Below are positions 1 to 7,491 of a stretch of DNA of 47,845 bases, one piece after another. Below the pieces are notes generated by a model that worked only from the letters and a program-made list of their open reading frames with translations, had not been told where the DNA came from and did not search any database. The position numbers were made by a program, and so were the translations under genes. The stretch lies in assembly GCA_900314255.1 (NCBI GenBank), contig OMUP01000042.1, forward strand, positions 1 to 47,845, given 5' to 3'. The stretch is from an uncultured Lachnospiraceae bacterium. GTDB taxonomy: Bacteria; Bacillota; Clostridia; Lachnospirales; Lachnospiraceae. Position 1 is the first letter of the stretch; the number at the start of each line of letters is the position of its first letter.

Positions 1-89
1 GCGCTTCCTTTGCGGCTGCGCCGGATCGTGACTGAAAGGGCAGACGCAAGAACAGCGGCCAGCAAAGCATAAATCAGTACAGTTCCCAT
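1..89 (-). CDS. FeoB-associated small membrane protein (3' part cut by window edge)
   Basis: The reverse strand reads MGTVLIYALLAAVLASALSV and then a basic stretch with RRSRKG before the window ends. One N-terminal membrane helix followed by positive residues, directly after feoB, is the layout of the small FeoB-associated proteins (often Cys-rich) of Clostridia. The cysteine-containing tail would lie outside the window. A GGGAGGAG ribosome site sits just before the ATG, and the gap to the feoB stop is 23 bp, so it is probably the last gene of the feo operon. The family call rests on position and topology only. Confidence 0.6.
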   Translation of the reverse strand, partial: MGTVLIYALLAAVLASALSVTIRRSRKGS

Positions 90-112
90 TTCTCCTCCCG
101 GAATCGTTCAAA

Positions 113-2467
113 TCAGATCAGCATCGCGATCATCCGGAATACAAATGCCGCGATCCACGCGATGAAGCACTGCCAGAGCACCACAAGAACAGCCCAGCGC
201 AAACCGAGTTCCCGGCGCACCGCCGCAATGGCTGCGACACATGGCGTGTACAGCAGACTGAACACCAGAAGGCATCCTGCCGCAAGCGGCGTGATAGCTG
301 CGGCGATGCCGCCCTCGGTTCCAAGCAGCACCTCCAGCGTTGAAACGACACTCTCCTTGGCCATAAAACCGCTGATGAGCGAGGTCACGATCCGCCAGTC
401 GCCAAGTCCAAGGGGCTCAAACAGCGGCACGAGCAGTCCGGCGATAGCCGCCATAATGCTCTGTGACGAATCGGTCACCAGGTTCAGCCGGAAATCAAAA
501 CTCTGCAGGAACCACACAATCACCGTCGCAATCATGATGACGGAAAACGCCTTCTGCAGGAAATCCTTCGCCTTCTCCCACATCAGCTGCGCCGTGCTCT
601 TGGGGCTGGGCAGCCGGTAATTCGGCAGCTCCATGACAAAGGGAATCGCATTTCCCTTGAAGATCGTGTGCCGGTCCAGAAGGGCGACGAGAATTCCAAC
701 CAAAATTCCGAGCACATACAGGCCGGTCATGATGAATCCGCCCCTACCCGGGAAGAACGCATTCACGAAAAACGCATAGATCGGCAGCTTGGCTGTGCAG
801 CTCATGTACGGTGTCAGCAGAATGGTCATCCGGCGGTCGCGCTCTGAAGGAAGCGTTCGCGTGGACATGATCGCCGGCACCGAACAGCCGAAACCGATCA
901 GAAGCGGCACAATACTTCGGCCGGAAAGACCGATCTTGCGCAGCAGCTTGTCCATGAAGAAGGCAACGCGGGCAATATAACCACTGTCCTCAAGCAAAGA
1001 CAGGAAGAAGAACATCACCACAACGATCGGCAGAAAGCTAAGGACCGAACCGACGCCGTTGAAAATACCGTCGATGATCAGACTGTGGATCACCTCGCTC
1101 ACACCGGCCGCCGTGAGCGCCGCATCGACCAGTTCCGACAGGGCGTCAATGCCCATAGCAAGCAGATCCTGCAGGAAAGCCCCGATGACGTTGAATGTCA
1201 GATAGAACACCAGGGCCATGATTCCGATGAAAATCGGGATAGCCGTGTATTTGCCGGTGAGTACTCTGTCGATCTTTTCGCTGCGCTTGTGCTCCTTCGT
1301 ATCGCGCGGCTTTATGACACAGGCACGGCACACTCTTTCAATGAAAGTAAAACGCATATCCGCGATGGCTGCACTGCGGTCAAGACCGCGTTCCTTTTCC
1401 ATCTGCAGCGTGATATGTTCCAGGGTCTCTTTTTCGTTCTGATCCAGTTCCAGTCTTTCCAGAATATCCCGATCACCCTCAATCGCCTTGCTCGCGGCAA
1501 AACGCACCGGAAGTCCCGCCCGCGCAGCGTGATCGGAGATCAGCTCTCCTACAGCGTGCAGGCAGCGGTGAACAGCGCCGCCGTTGTCGTCTTTCGAGCA
1601 GAAATCCTGACGCTGCGGTTTTTCCTGATACTGCGCGATATGAAGGGCATGCGTTATCAGCTCTTCCACGCCTTCATTCTTCGCCGCCGAAATCGGCACG
1701 ACCGGGACGCCGAGCATCGCTTCCATCTTGTTGACCGCGATACTGCCGCCGTTGCCGGTGACCTCGTCCATCATGTTGAGCGCGACAACCATCGGGCGGT
1801 CCATCTCAAGAAGCTGCATCGTCAGATACAGATTTCGCTCGATATTGGTCGCATCGACGATGTTAATGACCGCATCCGGCTTGTCCTGGAGAACAAAATT
1901 GCGGGACACGATCTCTTCACTCGAGTATGGAGACATCGAGTAGATGCCCGGAAGATCTGTGATTTTCGTGTTCTTATGTCCGCGGATCACGCCGTCCTTG
2001 CGGTCAACCGTGACACCCGGGAAGTTGCCCACATGCTGATTCGCACCGGTCAGCTGATTGAAAAGCGTCGTTTTGCCGCTGTTCTGGTTGCCAACCAGGG
2101 CAAATGTCAGCACATGCCCTTCCGGCAGAGGATTTCCGCTCCCTTTGACATGATGAATGCCTGGTTCGCCCAGTGCCGGGTGATCGGTCGGCCTGACCGT
2201 CTCGCGGTCCACTGCCTCTTTCTGCTCTTTTTCATTGTTCCTGTGAGGCTTCTCAACCTCAATCTGTGCCGCGTCGTCCAGTCTCAGCGTCAGTTCATAT
2301 CCGTGAATCCGCAGCTCCATCGGGTCGCCCATCGGCGCAAACTTGACCAATGTCACTTCTGCGCCCGGGATCACACCCATATCAAGAAAGTGCTGCCTAA
2401 GAGCTCCTTCGCCCCCGACCTTTGTGACAGTGGCAGATTCCCCCAGTTTCAGTTCTTTTAATGTCAA
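113..2467 (-). CDS. feoB: Ferrous iron transporter, FeoA-FeoB fusion
   Basis: 784 aa. Residues 1 to about 75 form a FeoA (SH3-like) domain starting MTLKELKLGES. After a charged linker comes the FeoB G domain, with G1 GNQNSGKT, G3 DLPG and G4 NMMD. The C-terminal half is the polytopic Gate/FeoB_C membrane region, including the GCSVPA stretch. FeoB imports Fe2+ across the inner membrane and FeoA assists it; here both are in one chain, a known arrangement in some anaerobes. The start codon is TTG, preceded by AAAGG, and is chosen because FeoA homology begins right there. It lies 45 bp downstream of the HAD phosphatase and may share its transcript. No clear Fur box was found. Confidence 0.95.
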   Translation of the reverse strand: MTLKELKLGESATVTKVGGEGALRQHFLDMGVIPGAEVTLVKFAPMGDPMELRIHGYELTLRLDDAAQIEVEKPHRNNEKEQKEAVDRETVRPTDHPALGEPGIHHVKGSGNPLPEGHVLTFALVGNQNSGKTTLFNQLTGANQHVGNFPGVTVDRKDGVIRGHKNTKITDLPGIYSMSPYSSEEIVSRNFVLQDKPDAVINIVDATNIERNLYLTMQLLEMDRPMVVALNMMDEVTGNGGSIAVNKMEAMLGVPVVPISAAKNEGVEELITHALHIAQYQEKPQRQDFCSKDDNGGAVHRCLHAVGELISDHAARAGLPVRFAASKAIEGDRDILERLELDQNEKETLEHITLQMEKERGLDRSAAIADMRFTFIERVCRACVIKPRDTKEHKRSEKIDRVLTGKYTAIPIFIGIMALVFYLTFNVIGAFLQDLLAMGIDALSELVDAALTAAGVSEVIHSLIIDGIFNGVGSVLSFLPIVVVMFFFLSLLEDSGYIARVAFFMDKLLRKIGLSGRSIVPLLIGFGCSVPAIMSTRTLPSERDRRMTILLTPYMSCTAKLPIYAFFVNAFFPGRGGFIMTGLYVLGILVGILVALLDRHTIFKGNAIPFVMELPNYRLPSPKSTAQLMWEKAKDFLQKAFSVIMIATVIVWFLQSFDFRLNLVTDSSQSIMAAIAGLLVPLFEPLGLGDWRIVTSLISGFMAKESVVSTLEVLLGTEGGIAAAITPLAAGCLLVFSLLYTPCVAAIAAVRRELGLRWAVLVVLWQCFIAWIAAFVFRMIAMLI

Positions 2468-2493
2468 GACTTTCTGCCTTTCAAACTTCTGTA

Positions 2494-2520
2494 TTTCAAA
2501 AAAAATAATTTATTATTTTT
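2494..2520 (-). terminator. Weak A/T-only hairpin with U-run
   Basis: Between the HAD phosphatase and feoB. The arms AAAAATAAT and ATTATTTTT (2501-2509, 2512-2520) form a hairpin that on the minus strand runs into eight T residues. The HAD stop codon lies inside it. An all-A/T stem is a poor terminator, so partial read-through into feoB is likely; it could equally be an A+T-rich operator. Confidence 0.3.
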
Positions 2521-3307
2521 GCGATTCTTTCGCAAGTTTCACGATATCGCCGACGCCGTCCAGCACGGCCGACGGACGATATGCGTATTCATTGAGCGTG
2601 TCGCGGGTCGAAATGCCCGAAAGCACAAGCACTGTCGACATGCCGCTTTCCAGTCCGGAAATCACGTCCGTATCCATGCGGTCCCCGACCATAACGGCTT
2701 CCGCCGAATGACAGCCGAGAATATTCAGTCCCGTGCGCATCATCAGCGGATTCGGCTTTCCGCAGAAATATGCTTTTCTGCCGGTTGCCAGTTCAATTGG
2801 AGCCGTAAGCGCGCCGCAGGCCGGCGCAATACCTTTCTCAATCGGACCCGAAACATCAGAGTTCGCGCCAATAAGCTTTGCCCCCTTCATCACCAGATTC
2901 GTCGCTACCGTCAGCGTTTCGAGTGAATAGGATTTCGCTTCGCCTACAACAACGTAGTCCGGGTCGACATCATTCATCACAATACCCGCATCATACAGCG
3001 CGTTCAGAAGTCCTGCCTCGCCGATGACATACGCGGAGCATCCCGGCTTCTGATCTTTCAGAAAAGCGGCCGTCGCGAGCGCGCTCGTGTAGAAATGCTC
3101 CGGCGGGACCTCCATTCCCATCCTGAGCAGCTTGTTGTGCAGTTCCAGCGGCGTAAGTCCGCTGTTGTTCGTCAGAAAAAGATATCCTTTTCTGTTGTCC
3201 TGCAGCCACTGAATAAACTCCCTTACCCCGGGAAGAATCTGATTCCCGTGGTAGATGACACCGTCCATATCACAGATAAAGCCCTTTTTCGTATTGAAAT
3301 CAAGCAT
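2513..3307 (-). CDS. HAD-IIA family phosphatase (NagD-like)
   Basis: 264 aa. Shows the HAD motifs in order: motif I DMDGVIYHG near residue 13, motif II TNNSG near 47, the conserved lysine in GKPNPLM near 185, and motif III GDRMDTD near 208. The cap sits between motifs II and III, as in subclass IIA (NagD, AraL, 4-nitrophenylphosphatase relatives). These are cytosolic Mg-dependent phosphatases of sugar phosphates, nucleotides or 2-phosphoglycolate; the substrate cannot be read from sequence. AAGGAG lies 11 bp before the ATG, slightly long. It may be transcribed with feoB, but a functional link to iron is not evident. Confidence 0.85.
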   Translation of the reverse strand: MLDFNTKKGFICDMDGVIYHGNQILPGVREFIQWLQDNRKGYLFLTNNSGLTPLELHNKLLRMGMEVPPEHFYTSALATAAFLKDQKPGCSAYVIGEAGLLNALYDAGIVMNDVDPDYVVVGEAKSYSLETLTVATNLVMKGAKLIGANSDVSGPIEKGIAPACGALTAPIELATGRKAYFCGKPNPLMMRTGLNILGCHSAEAVMVGDRMDTDVISGLESGMSTVLVLSGISTRDTLNEYAYRPSAVLDGVGDIVKLAKESQK

Positions 3308-3452
3308 ATGCTATGAAACTCCTTCACCTTGCAATAGATGCATTTTACCCTGTTTATTAAATGCTAAACCCATTAAAGGCTCTCCGTCAATTGCCGAAAT
3401 CGTTCATATAAAAATTTTGCCTGGATTTATATTCTGCGGCGGCCGAATTGCA

Positions 3453-3458
3453 TATAAT
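3453..3458 (+). promoter_or_regulatory. Putative -10 box for the DUF975 gene
   Basis: A perfect TATAAT lies 21 bp before the AGGAGG site of the DUF975 gene. No good -35 box is present at 16-18 bp, but TG lies close upstream, so it may act as an extended -10 type. The 180-bp divergent gap 3308-3491 otherwise holds only A+T-rich sequence and a weak minus-strand TTGACG/TAGCAT pair that could serve the HAD gene. Confidence 0.45.
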
Positions 3459-3491
3459 GTATAAGAGACATTTGTCATGAGGAGGTATGTT

Positions 3492-4274
3492 TTGATCAAC
3501 AGACGAAAAATCAAGCAGGCCGGAAGGACGGCGTTTCTGTCCTCGTTCTGGAAATGCGTGGCGGCAGCCCTGATTCTCGGTCTTGCAATCGGCGGAAATA
3601 ACGGGCCGTCCGGGACAAACTTCGGATATAACGAGGTGAACTACGGCTCCCAGTCCGCTTCAGGCAATCTGAGTGCTGTCTTCTCGCCGGCCATATTGCT
3701 TTCACTGCTGTTAGGCTTCTTAATTGTCCTGCTGATCGGCGTCCTGATCAGCATTTTCCTGCTGCAGCCGCTCGGCGCCGGGGCCAAGCGCTTCTTCCTG
3801 CTCAACCGTGAGCACGGAAGAGACACCAACTTCGGGGAACTGCTTTACGCTTTCAACAATTCCTATCTGAACATCGTAAAGACGCTGTTTCTGCAGAATC
3901 TGCTCATCGGACTGTGGAGTCTGCTGTTTGTGATTCCGGGAATCGTGAAATCGTACTCATACCGGATGGTGCCTTATATTCTGGCCGAAAAGCCGGATCT
4001 GAACTGGCGCGACGCCCTCTCCTACTCGCAGGAGATGATGGACGGGCGCAAATGGGACTGCTTTGTATATGATCTTTCCTACATCGGCTGGTTCATCGTA
4101 AGCGCTCTGACTTTGGGAATTGCCGGCCTTTTCTATGTCGACCCTTATAAGGCCTGCAGCGATGCGGAGCTTTACACGGTCATCCGCGACGCACATTTCA
4201 ACAGGCCGCACATCTATCCGGGAGAAAACCAGTACGGCACCGGAAATAACGGTACCGGCGGCATCTGGCAGTAA
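3492..4274 (+). CDS. DUF975 family integral membrane protein
   Basis: 260 aa from the TTG start. An in-frame ATG lies at 3477, but AGGAGG at 3480-3485 falls inside that extension and is 6 bp before the TTG at 3492, so the TTG is the better start. The protein has an N-terminal INRRKIKQAGR stretch, about five to six membrane helices, and the DUF975 hallmarks: a loop near FFLLNREHG, the VIPGIVKSYSYRMVPYILAE segment and the C-terminal DPYKACSDAELY. The family is widespread in Clostridia and has no established function. It is a single-gene unit with its own promoter and a terminator. Confidence 0.85.
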   Translation: MINRRKIKQAGRTAFLSSFWKCVAAALILGLAIGGNNGPSGTNFGYNEVNYGSQSASGNLSAVFSPAILLSLLLGFLIVLLIGVLISIFLLQPLGAGAKRFFLLNREHGRDTNFGELLYAFNNSYLNIVKTLFLQNLLIGLWSLLFVIPGIVKSYSYRMVPYILAEKPDLNWRDALSYSQEMMDGRKWDCFVYDLSYIGWFIVSALTLGIAGLFYVDPYKACSDAELYTVIRDAHFNRPHIYPGENQYGTGNNGTGGIWQ

Positions 4275-4300
4275 AATCAGAATAACGTACAGAATCCATG

Positions 4301-4341
4301 AAGGGCTGCTGTCATTCGTTTCAGAGTGACGGCAGCCTTTT
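4301..4341 (+). terminator. Rho-independent terminator after the DUF975 gene
   Basis: GGCTGCTGTCA pairs with TGACGGCAGCC with one G-U pair and is followed by TTTT. It lies between two convergent genes and mainly serves the plus-strand gene; the minus-strand T-run is poor. Confidence 0.75.
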
Positions 4342-4348
4342 CGTTGCA

Positions 4349-6088
4349 TCATGCTTTTTCTTTTGCAAACAGCGCCGCGCCAAAAGCACCGGCCAGATCC
4401 GGGTATGCGCCGACGAAGACCCTTGCCCCGAGCGTCTTTTCCAGTTCTTTTACAACGCCCTCATTTCTTGCCACACCGCCGGTCATCATAAACGGCGCCC
4501 GTCCTTTTACGCGCCGGACCATCGAAGCGGTGCGGGATGCAACGGACTTGTTCAGCGCATGGATAATGTCGCCGGTCTCTGCGTTTTCTGCGATCAGCGA
4601 CACGACCTCCGACTCCGCAAAAACCGTACAGGTCGATGTGATCGTGAGATCTTTCTTCCATTTCAGGCCCAGACTGCTCATTTCATCCATCGAAAGTTCC
4701 AGCGTGTGCGCCATCATCTCAAGGAATCTTCCCGTTCCGGCCGCACATTTGTCATTCATGACAAATGCGCTGACATTCCCTTTCTCATCAAGGCAGATCA
4801 CTTTGCTGTCCTGGCCGCCGATATCGATGATCGTCCGGACATCCGGATTGGCGTGATGCGCGCCTTTCGCGTGACAGGATATTTCCGTGACAGTCTCGTC
4901 CGCCGCGGTGATGAATTCCCGTCCGTATCCCGTGGCCACGATTTTGCGGATTCCCTGCGCCGCCGGACCAAGCTTATCTTTTAACTGCTGCAGCGCTTTG
5001 TCTGCCGCCGCGCCGGCCTTCGCACCGGTGCGGATGATCACGGAAGCAAGGAGAATGCCATCCGAATCGATAGCGGCGGCATTGGTCGAAGTCGAACCGG
5101 AATCAATGCCGACGTAAACGCCGGAACCGCGAATCGCCGCATCTGTAACGGCGCTCTTTTCAGTTTCAGCCGTCCGTTCTTCGTCGCCGGTTTTGCCGTC
5201 CGCCTGCCGGCTCACTCCAAGGTTTTCGGCAAAAGCCGCGATTCTTGTTGAAAGCTGCCCCAGGGACTGGGATGTGTAATCCGACTCGATCTTCACCATC
5301 GGAAGACCGCCGTTCTTCAGCAGCCATGCGTATTCGAAGCTATAGTAATCACAGAATTTCACCGTGTGATAGACAACACCGGCAAGGCCCGGGATATGCA
5401 GAAGCTCCTCTCTCCTGCTGACATTCTCCATCCGAGAGCATGGGATCTGCGTGAGAAGCGCCTTCGCATAAGCCGTGATGATTTCATTTCTGCTTTCACC
5501 GCGGATCCCTTCCGGCGGCGCCGGGAGAGCCCGGATGCCGCCGCATGTCAGGTCGAGTGCCGGAAGCGGAAGCTGATCCTGAATTCTGGCAAAAAGTTCA
5601 TCGGACACTCTGGCGCCGAGAACCGCGATTTTCTTATTTGTGTCATGCAGAAGATTCTGCCACTGTGCGGCTGCATTTTCCCAGGCGGCAAGAAACTTCT
5701 CTGTATCAAAGGTCCGCCCGGAAAACTCTTGATACTCCTGAATCAATTTCTGCAGCTGCGCGGCGTACAGTTTCACGGCCGCCTCTGTTTCGGAGTGCGG
5801 GAGATCCAGCATCCGGCGGAACGAAAAGGCTGAATCCGGCAGACTGTCGTTTACCCGGCGCACTGAATCGCAGCAGTTGGTGAAAATGGCCGACGGCGGA
5901 TCTTTCGGATTCTCTCTGTTCTGAGAGAGAACATCCAGGACCAACAGTTTGGCGTGCGTGCAGACAGAACTGTGAATAACGGAGTCTGTTTCTGAAAAAT
6001 CAGCCGTCTCGGAATTCGGCATCCTTAAGGTTTCTCCGAACCCTTTCAGAATTTCGACCGGCGTGTACTTGCAAAAATAAGTCGTCAT
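4349..6088 (-). CDS. 2-hydroxyacyl-CoA dehydratase-like A subunit fused to ATPase activator (HgdC-like)
   Basis: 579 aa, two parts. The N-terminal half (about 1-300) looks like a 2-hydroxyacyl-CoA dehydratase subunit, with candidate cluster cysteines in VCTHAK (C43), NCCDSVRR (C72/73) and KFCDYYSFEY. The C-terminal half (about 315-579) is an ASKHA-fold BcrAD/BadFG activator: GIDSGSTSTN phosphate loop, DIGGQDSK, the [4Fe-4S] ligand motif NDKCAAGTGRFLE, a second Cys in STCTVFAESE, and a terminal GGVARN. In known systems the activator is a separate homodimer that uses ATP to push one electron into the dehydratase. The start overlaps the stop of the B-like gene by ATGA, so translation is coupled. 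The substrate is unknown; a double-cubane-cluster reductase role is an alternative to true dehydration. Confidence 0.85.
   Translation of the reverse strand: MTTYFCKYTPVEILKGFGETLRMPNSETADFSETDSVIHSSVCTHAKLLVLDVLSQNRENPKDPPSAIFTNCCDSVRRVNDSLPDSAFSFRRMLDLPHSETEAAVKLYAAQLQKLIQEYQEFSGRTFDTEKFLAAWENAAAQWQNLLHDTNKKIAVLGARVSDELFARIQDQLPLPALDLTCGGIRALPAPPEGIRGESRNEIITAYAKALLTQIPCSRMENVSRREELLHIPGLAGVVYHTVKFCDYYSFEYAWLLKNGGLPMVKIESDYTSQSLGQLSTRIAAFAENLGVSRQADGKTGDEERTAETEKSAVTDAAIRGSGVYVGIDSGSTSTNAAAIDSDGILLASVIIRTGAKAGAAADKALQQLKDKLGPAAQGIRKIVATGYGREFITAADETVTEISCHAKGAHHANPDVRTIIDIGGQDSKVICLDEKGNVSAFVMNDKCAAGTGRFLEMMAHTLELSMDEMSSLGLKWKKDLTITSTCTVFAESEVVSLIAENAETGDIIHALNKSVASRTASMVRRVKGRAPFMMTGGVARNEGVVKELEKTLGARVFVGAYPDLAGAFGAALFAKEKA
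4746..4767. repeat. Perfect inverted pair of the GACAAATG octamer
   Basis: Ten-base arms CATTTGTCAT and ATGACAAATG are separated by TC. The repeat lies inside the activator gene, over the codons for AFVMNDKCA, which includes the cluster-ligand cysteine. It is two copies of the window-wide octamer in head-to-head orientation. Confidence 0.8.
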
Positions 6089-7365
6089 GCGTCCGCTCCT
6101 TCCAGCTGTTCAAGAAAAGCTCCGGCTCGCGTGACGATCTGCTGCGCCCCGCCGTTCATGCGGTCGGACCCGTCGCCGTCCAGGATCAGCGTCGGAAAAC
6201 CGTTTTCTTCAAACACACGCTTTGCCTGCAGGGAAATCCCCTGCGTCTGTTTGCATCCCCACTGTGCAAAGATCACGATCCCGTCCGCGTGCATTTCCTG
6301 AGCCTTCTTAAGCGTCGCCTCGATCCGTCGGCTGCCCGGTCCGTTAAAAGAGTCGCTCACCAGCCGGCGCGCCATCGACTCAAACGGTTTTTCCGGATCC
6401 ATCTGCGTGAAAGAGCTGTACGAAAGATCCGACGCAATGATCTCCGCGCGGGTGTTGGCCTCTCCCTGAAAGATCTGCATCAGAGAGTCCTGCCAGTTGG
6501 GCAGCGTGTGCATCCACACGATTTTTTTCTGCGTCGTGAGCTTCGGCGCTTTTTTCACGTCCTCAAGAAGAAGCTTCGTGTACTCAACATTCTCCTGCGT
6601 ACCAAGATACACATGCTGGCTGATGTCACTTAAGAGTTCCGGCGTAAACGACTCCGGAAAATGCACCGCCGGGCGCCGTTTCAGATATTCCCGGAAATTG
6701 TCCTGCGCCTGCATACTCCGTTTCACCGCCGCCTGAAGCTTCCGGCCATCCAGCGTCTTCCCGGACACTTCCTGCAGCGTCATGGCCATCTGCCGCAGCT
6801 GATCATGCACATAGAGAACGGCATCCTCGTTTGCCTCATACGGAACGTCGATCACGACATGCGGCACCTTCCAGATCTGCGCCAGTCTGGCAAATGTCAG
6901 CTGATTCGCGTCGCACGCAAGCGTCGTGTTGGCAACGATCATCGGTTTTTTGAGCACCCCTGTCTCAGCGGCGCCGAGCAGCGTCCGGTGATACGAGCAG
7001 AACGTGTCAGCCGCGCCGTTTTCCTCCGCCCGGCGCAGGAAATTCTGCTCGCAGGCCGTGCAGACAAGATAGGCAGAAAGGCCCTCCGGAACCGTGGGAG
7101 TGATCCCCAGGGCGTGAAAGATCTCGCAGGGCATGAAAATATTCACGACTGCGCTCTTTGACGGGTCTTTCAGCAGATCCGCCATCTTCCCGGCCGTATA
7201 CCCCTGAAGATATTCGCGGGCACGCGTGCGCCTCTTCGACGGATGCCGCGAGGCCTGCCAGCTGATCGCGCGGTACACCGCCGACAAAACATAAGCGGCG
7301 CGGTCCGGCTTACTCTCAGCCAGCTCGGCCACGCTGCCTCCGAATTTTTCTATCACTGAATTCAA
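6085..7365 (-). CDS. 2-hydroxyacyl-CoA dehydratase B-subunit-like protein (HgdB family)
   Basis: 426 aa, the usual length of the family. The three positions expected for Fe-S ligands are present: Cys in DTFCSYHR, Cys in LACDANQ, and Cys in QWGCKQTQG near residue 380. Further cysteines occur in MPCEIF and CTACEQ. Family members are cytosolic oxygen-sensitive Fe-S enzymes that dehydrate (R)-2-hydroxyacyl-CoA or, as double-cubane proteins, reduce small molecules. The start is TTG with GGAAG upstream; no in-frame ATG fits better. It is the first gene of a two-gene operon with the fused A-like/activator gene and lies 126 bp downstream of the VWA gene. Substrate not predictable. Confidence 0.85.
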   Translation of the reverse strand: MNSVIEKFGGSVAELAESKPDRAAYVLSAVYRAISWQASRHPSKRRTRAREYLQGYTAGKMADLLKDPSKSAVVNIFMPCEIFHALGITPTVPEGLSAYLVCTACEQNFLRRAEENGAADTFCSYHRTLLGAAETGVLKKPMIVANTTLACDANQLTFARLAQIWKVPHVVIDVPYEANEDAVLYVHDQLRQMAMTLQEVSGKTLDGRKLQAAVKRSMQAQDNFREYLKRRPAVHFPESFTPELLSDISQHVYLGTQENVEYTKLLLEDVKKAPKLTTQKKIVWMHTLPNWQDSLMQIFQGEANTRAEIIASDLSYSSFTQMDPEKPFESMARRLVSDSFNGPGSRRIEATLKKAQEMHADGIVIFAQWGCKQTQGISLQAKRVFEENGFPTLILDGDGSDRMNGGAQQIVTRAGAFLEQLEGADA

Positions 7366-7491
7366 ATCTTCCGATCCCTTTCTTCCTGACGACGGGCGGC
7401 ATTTTGCTGAAACCGGAAATATTGTATCATATTCAGGTATTCTGCGGCGTTTCCCCGTTTTCCCGATATGTCACCGGCGTGCGTCCGAAAC

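Noticed and set aside
1085..2461. Long plus-strand open frame (458 aa) opposite feoB
   Set aside because: It is antisense to a well-conserved gene, Arg/His-rich with no recognisable motif, and explained by third-position G/C bias.
2494..2520. A+T palindrome before feoB considered as a Fur box
   Set aside because: It does not follow the GATAATGATAATCATTATC pattern; listed only as a weak hairpin.
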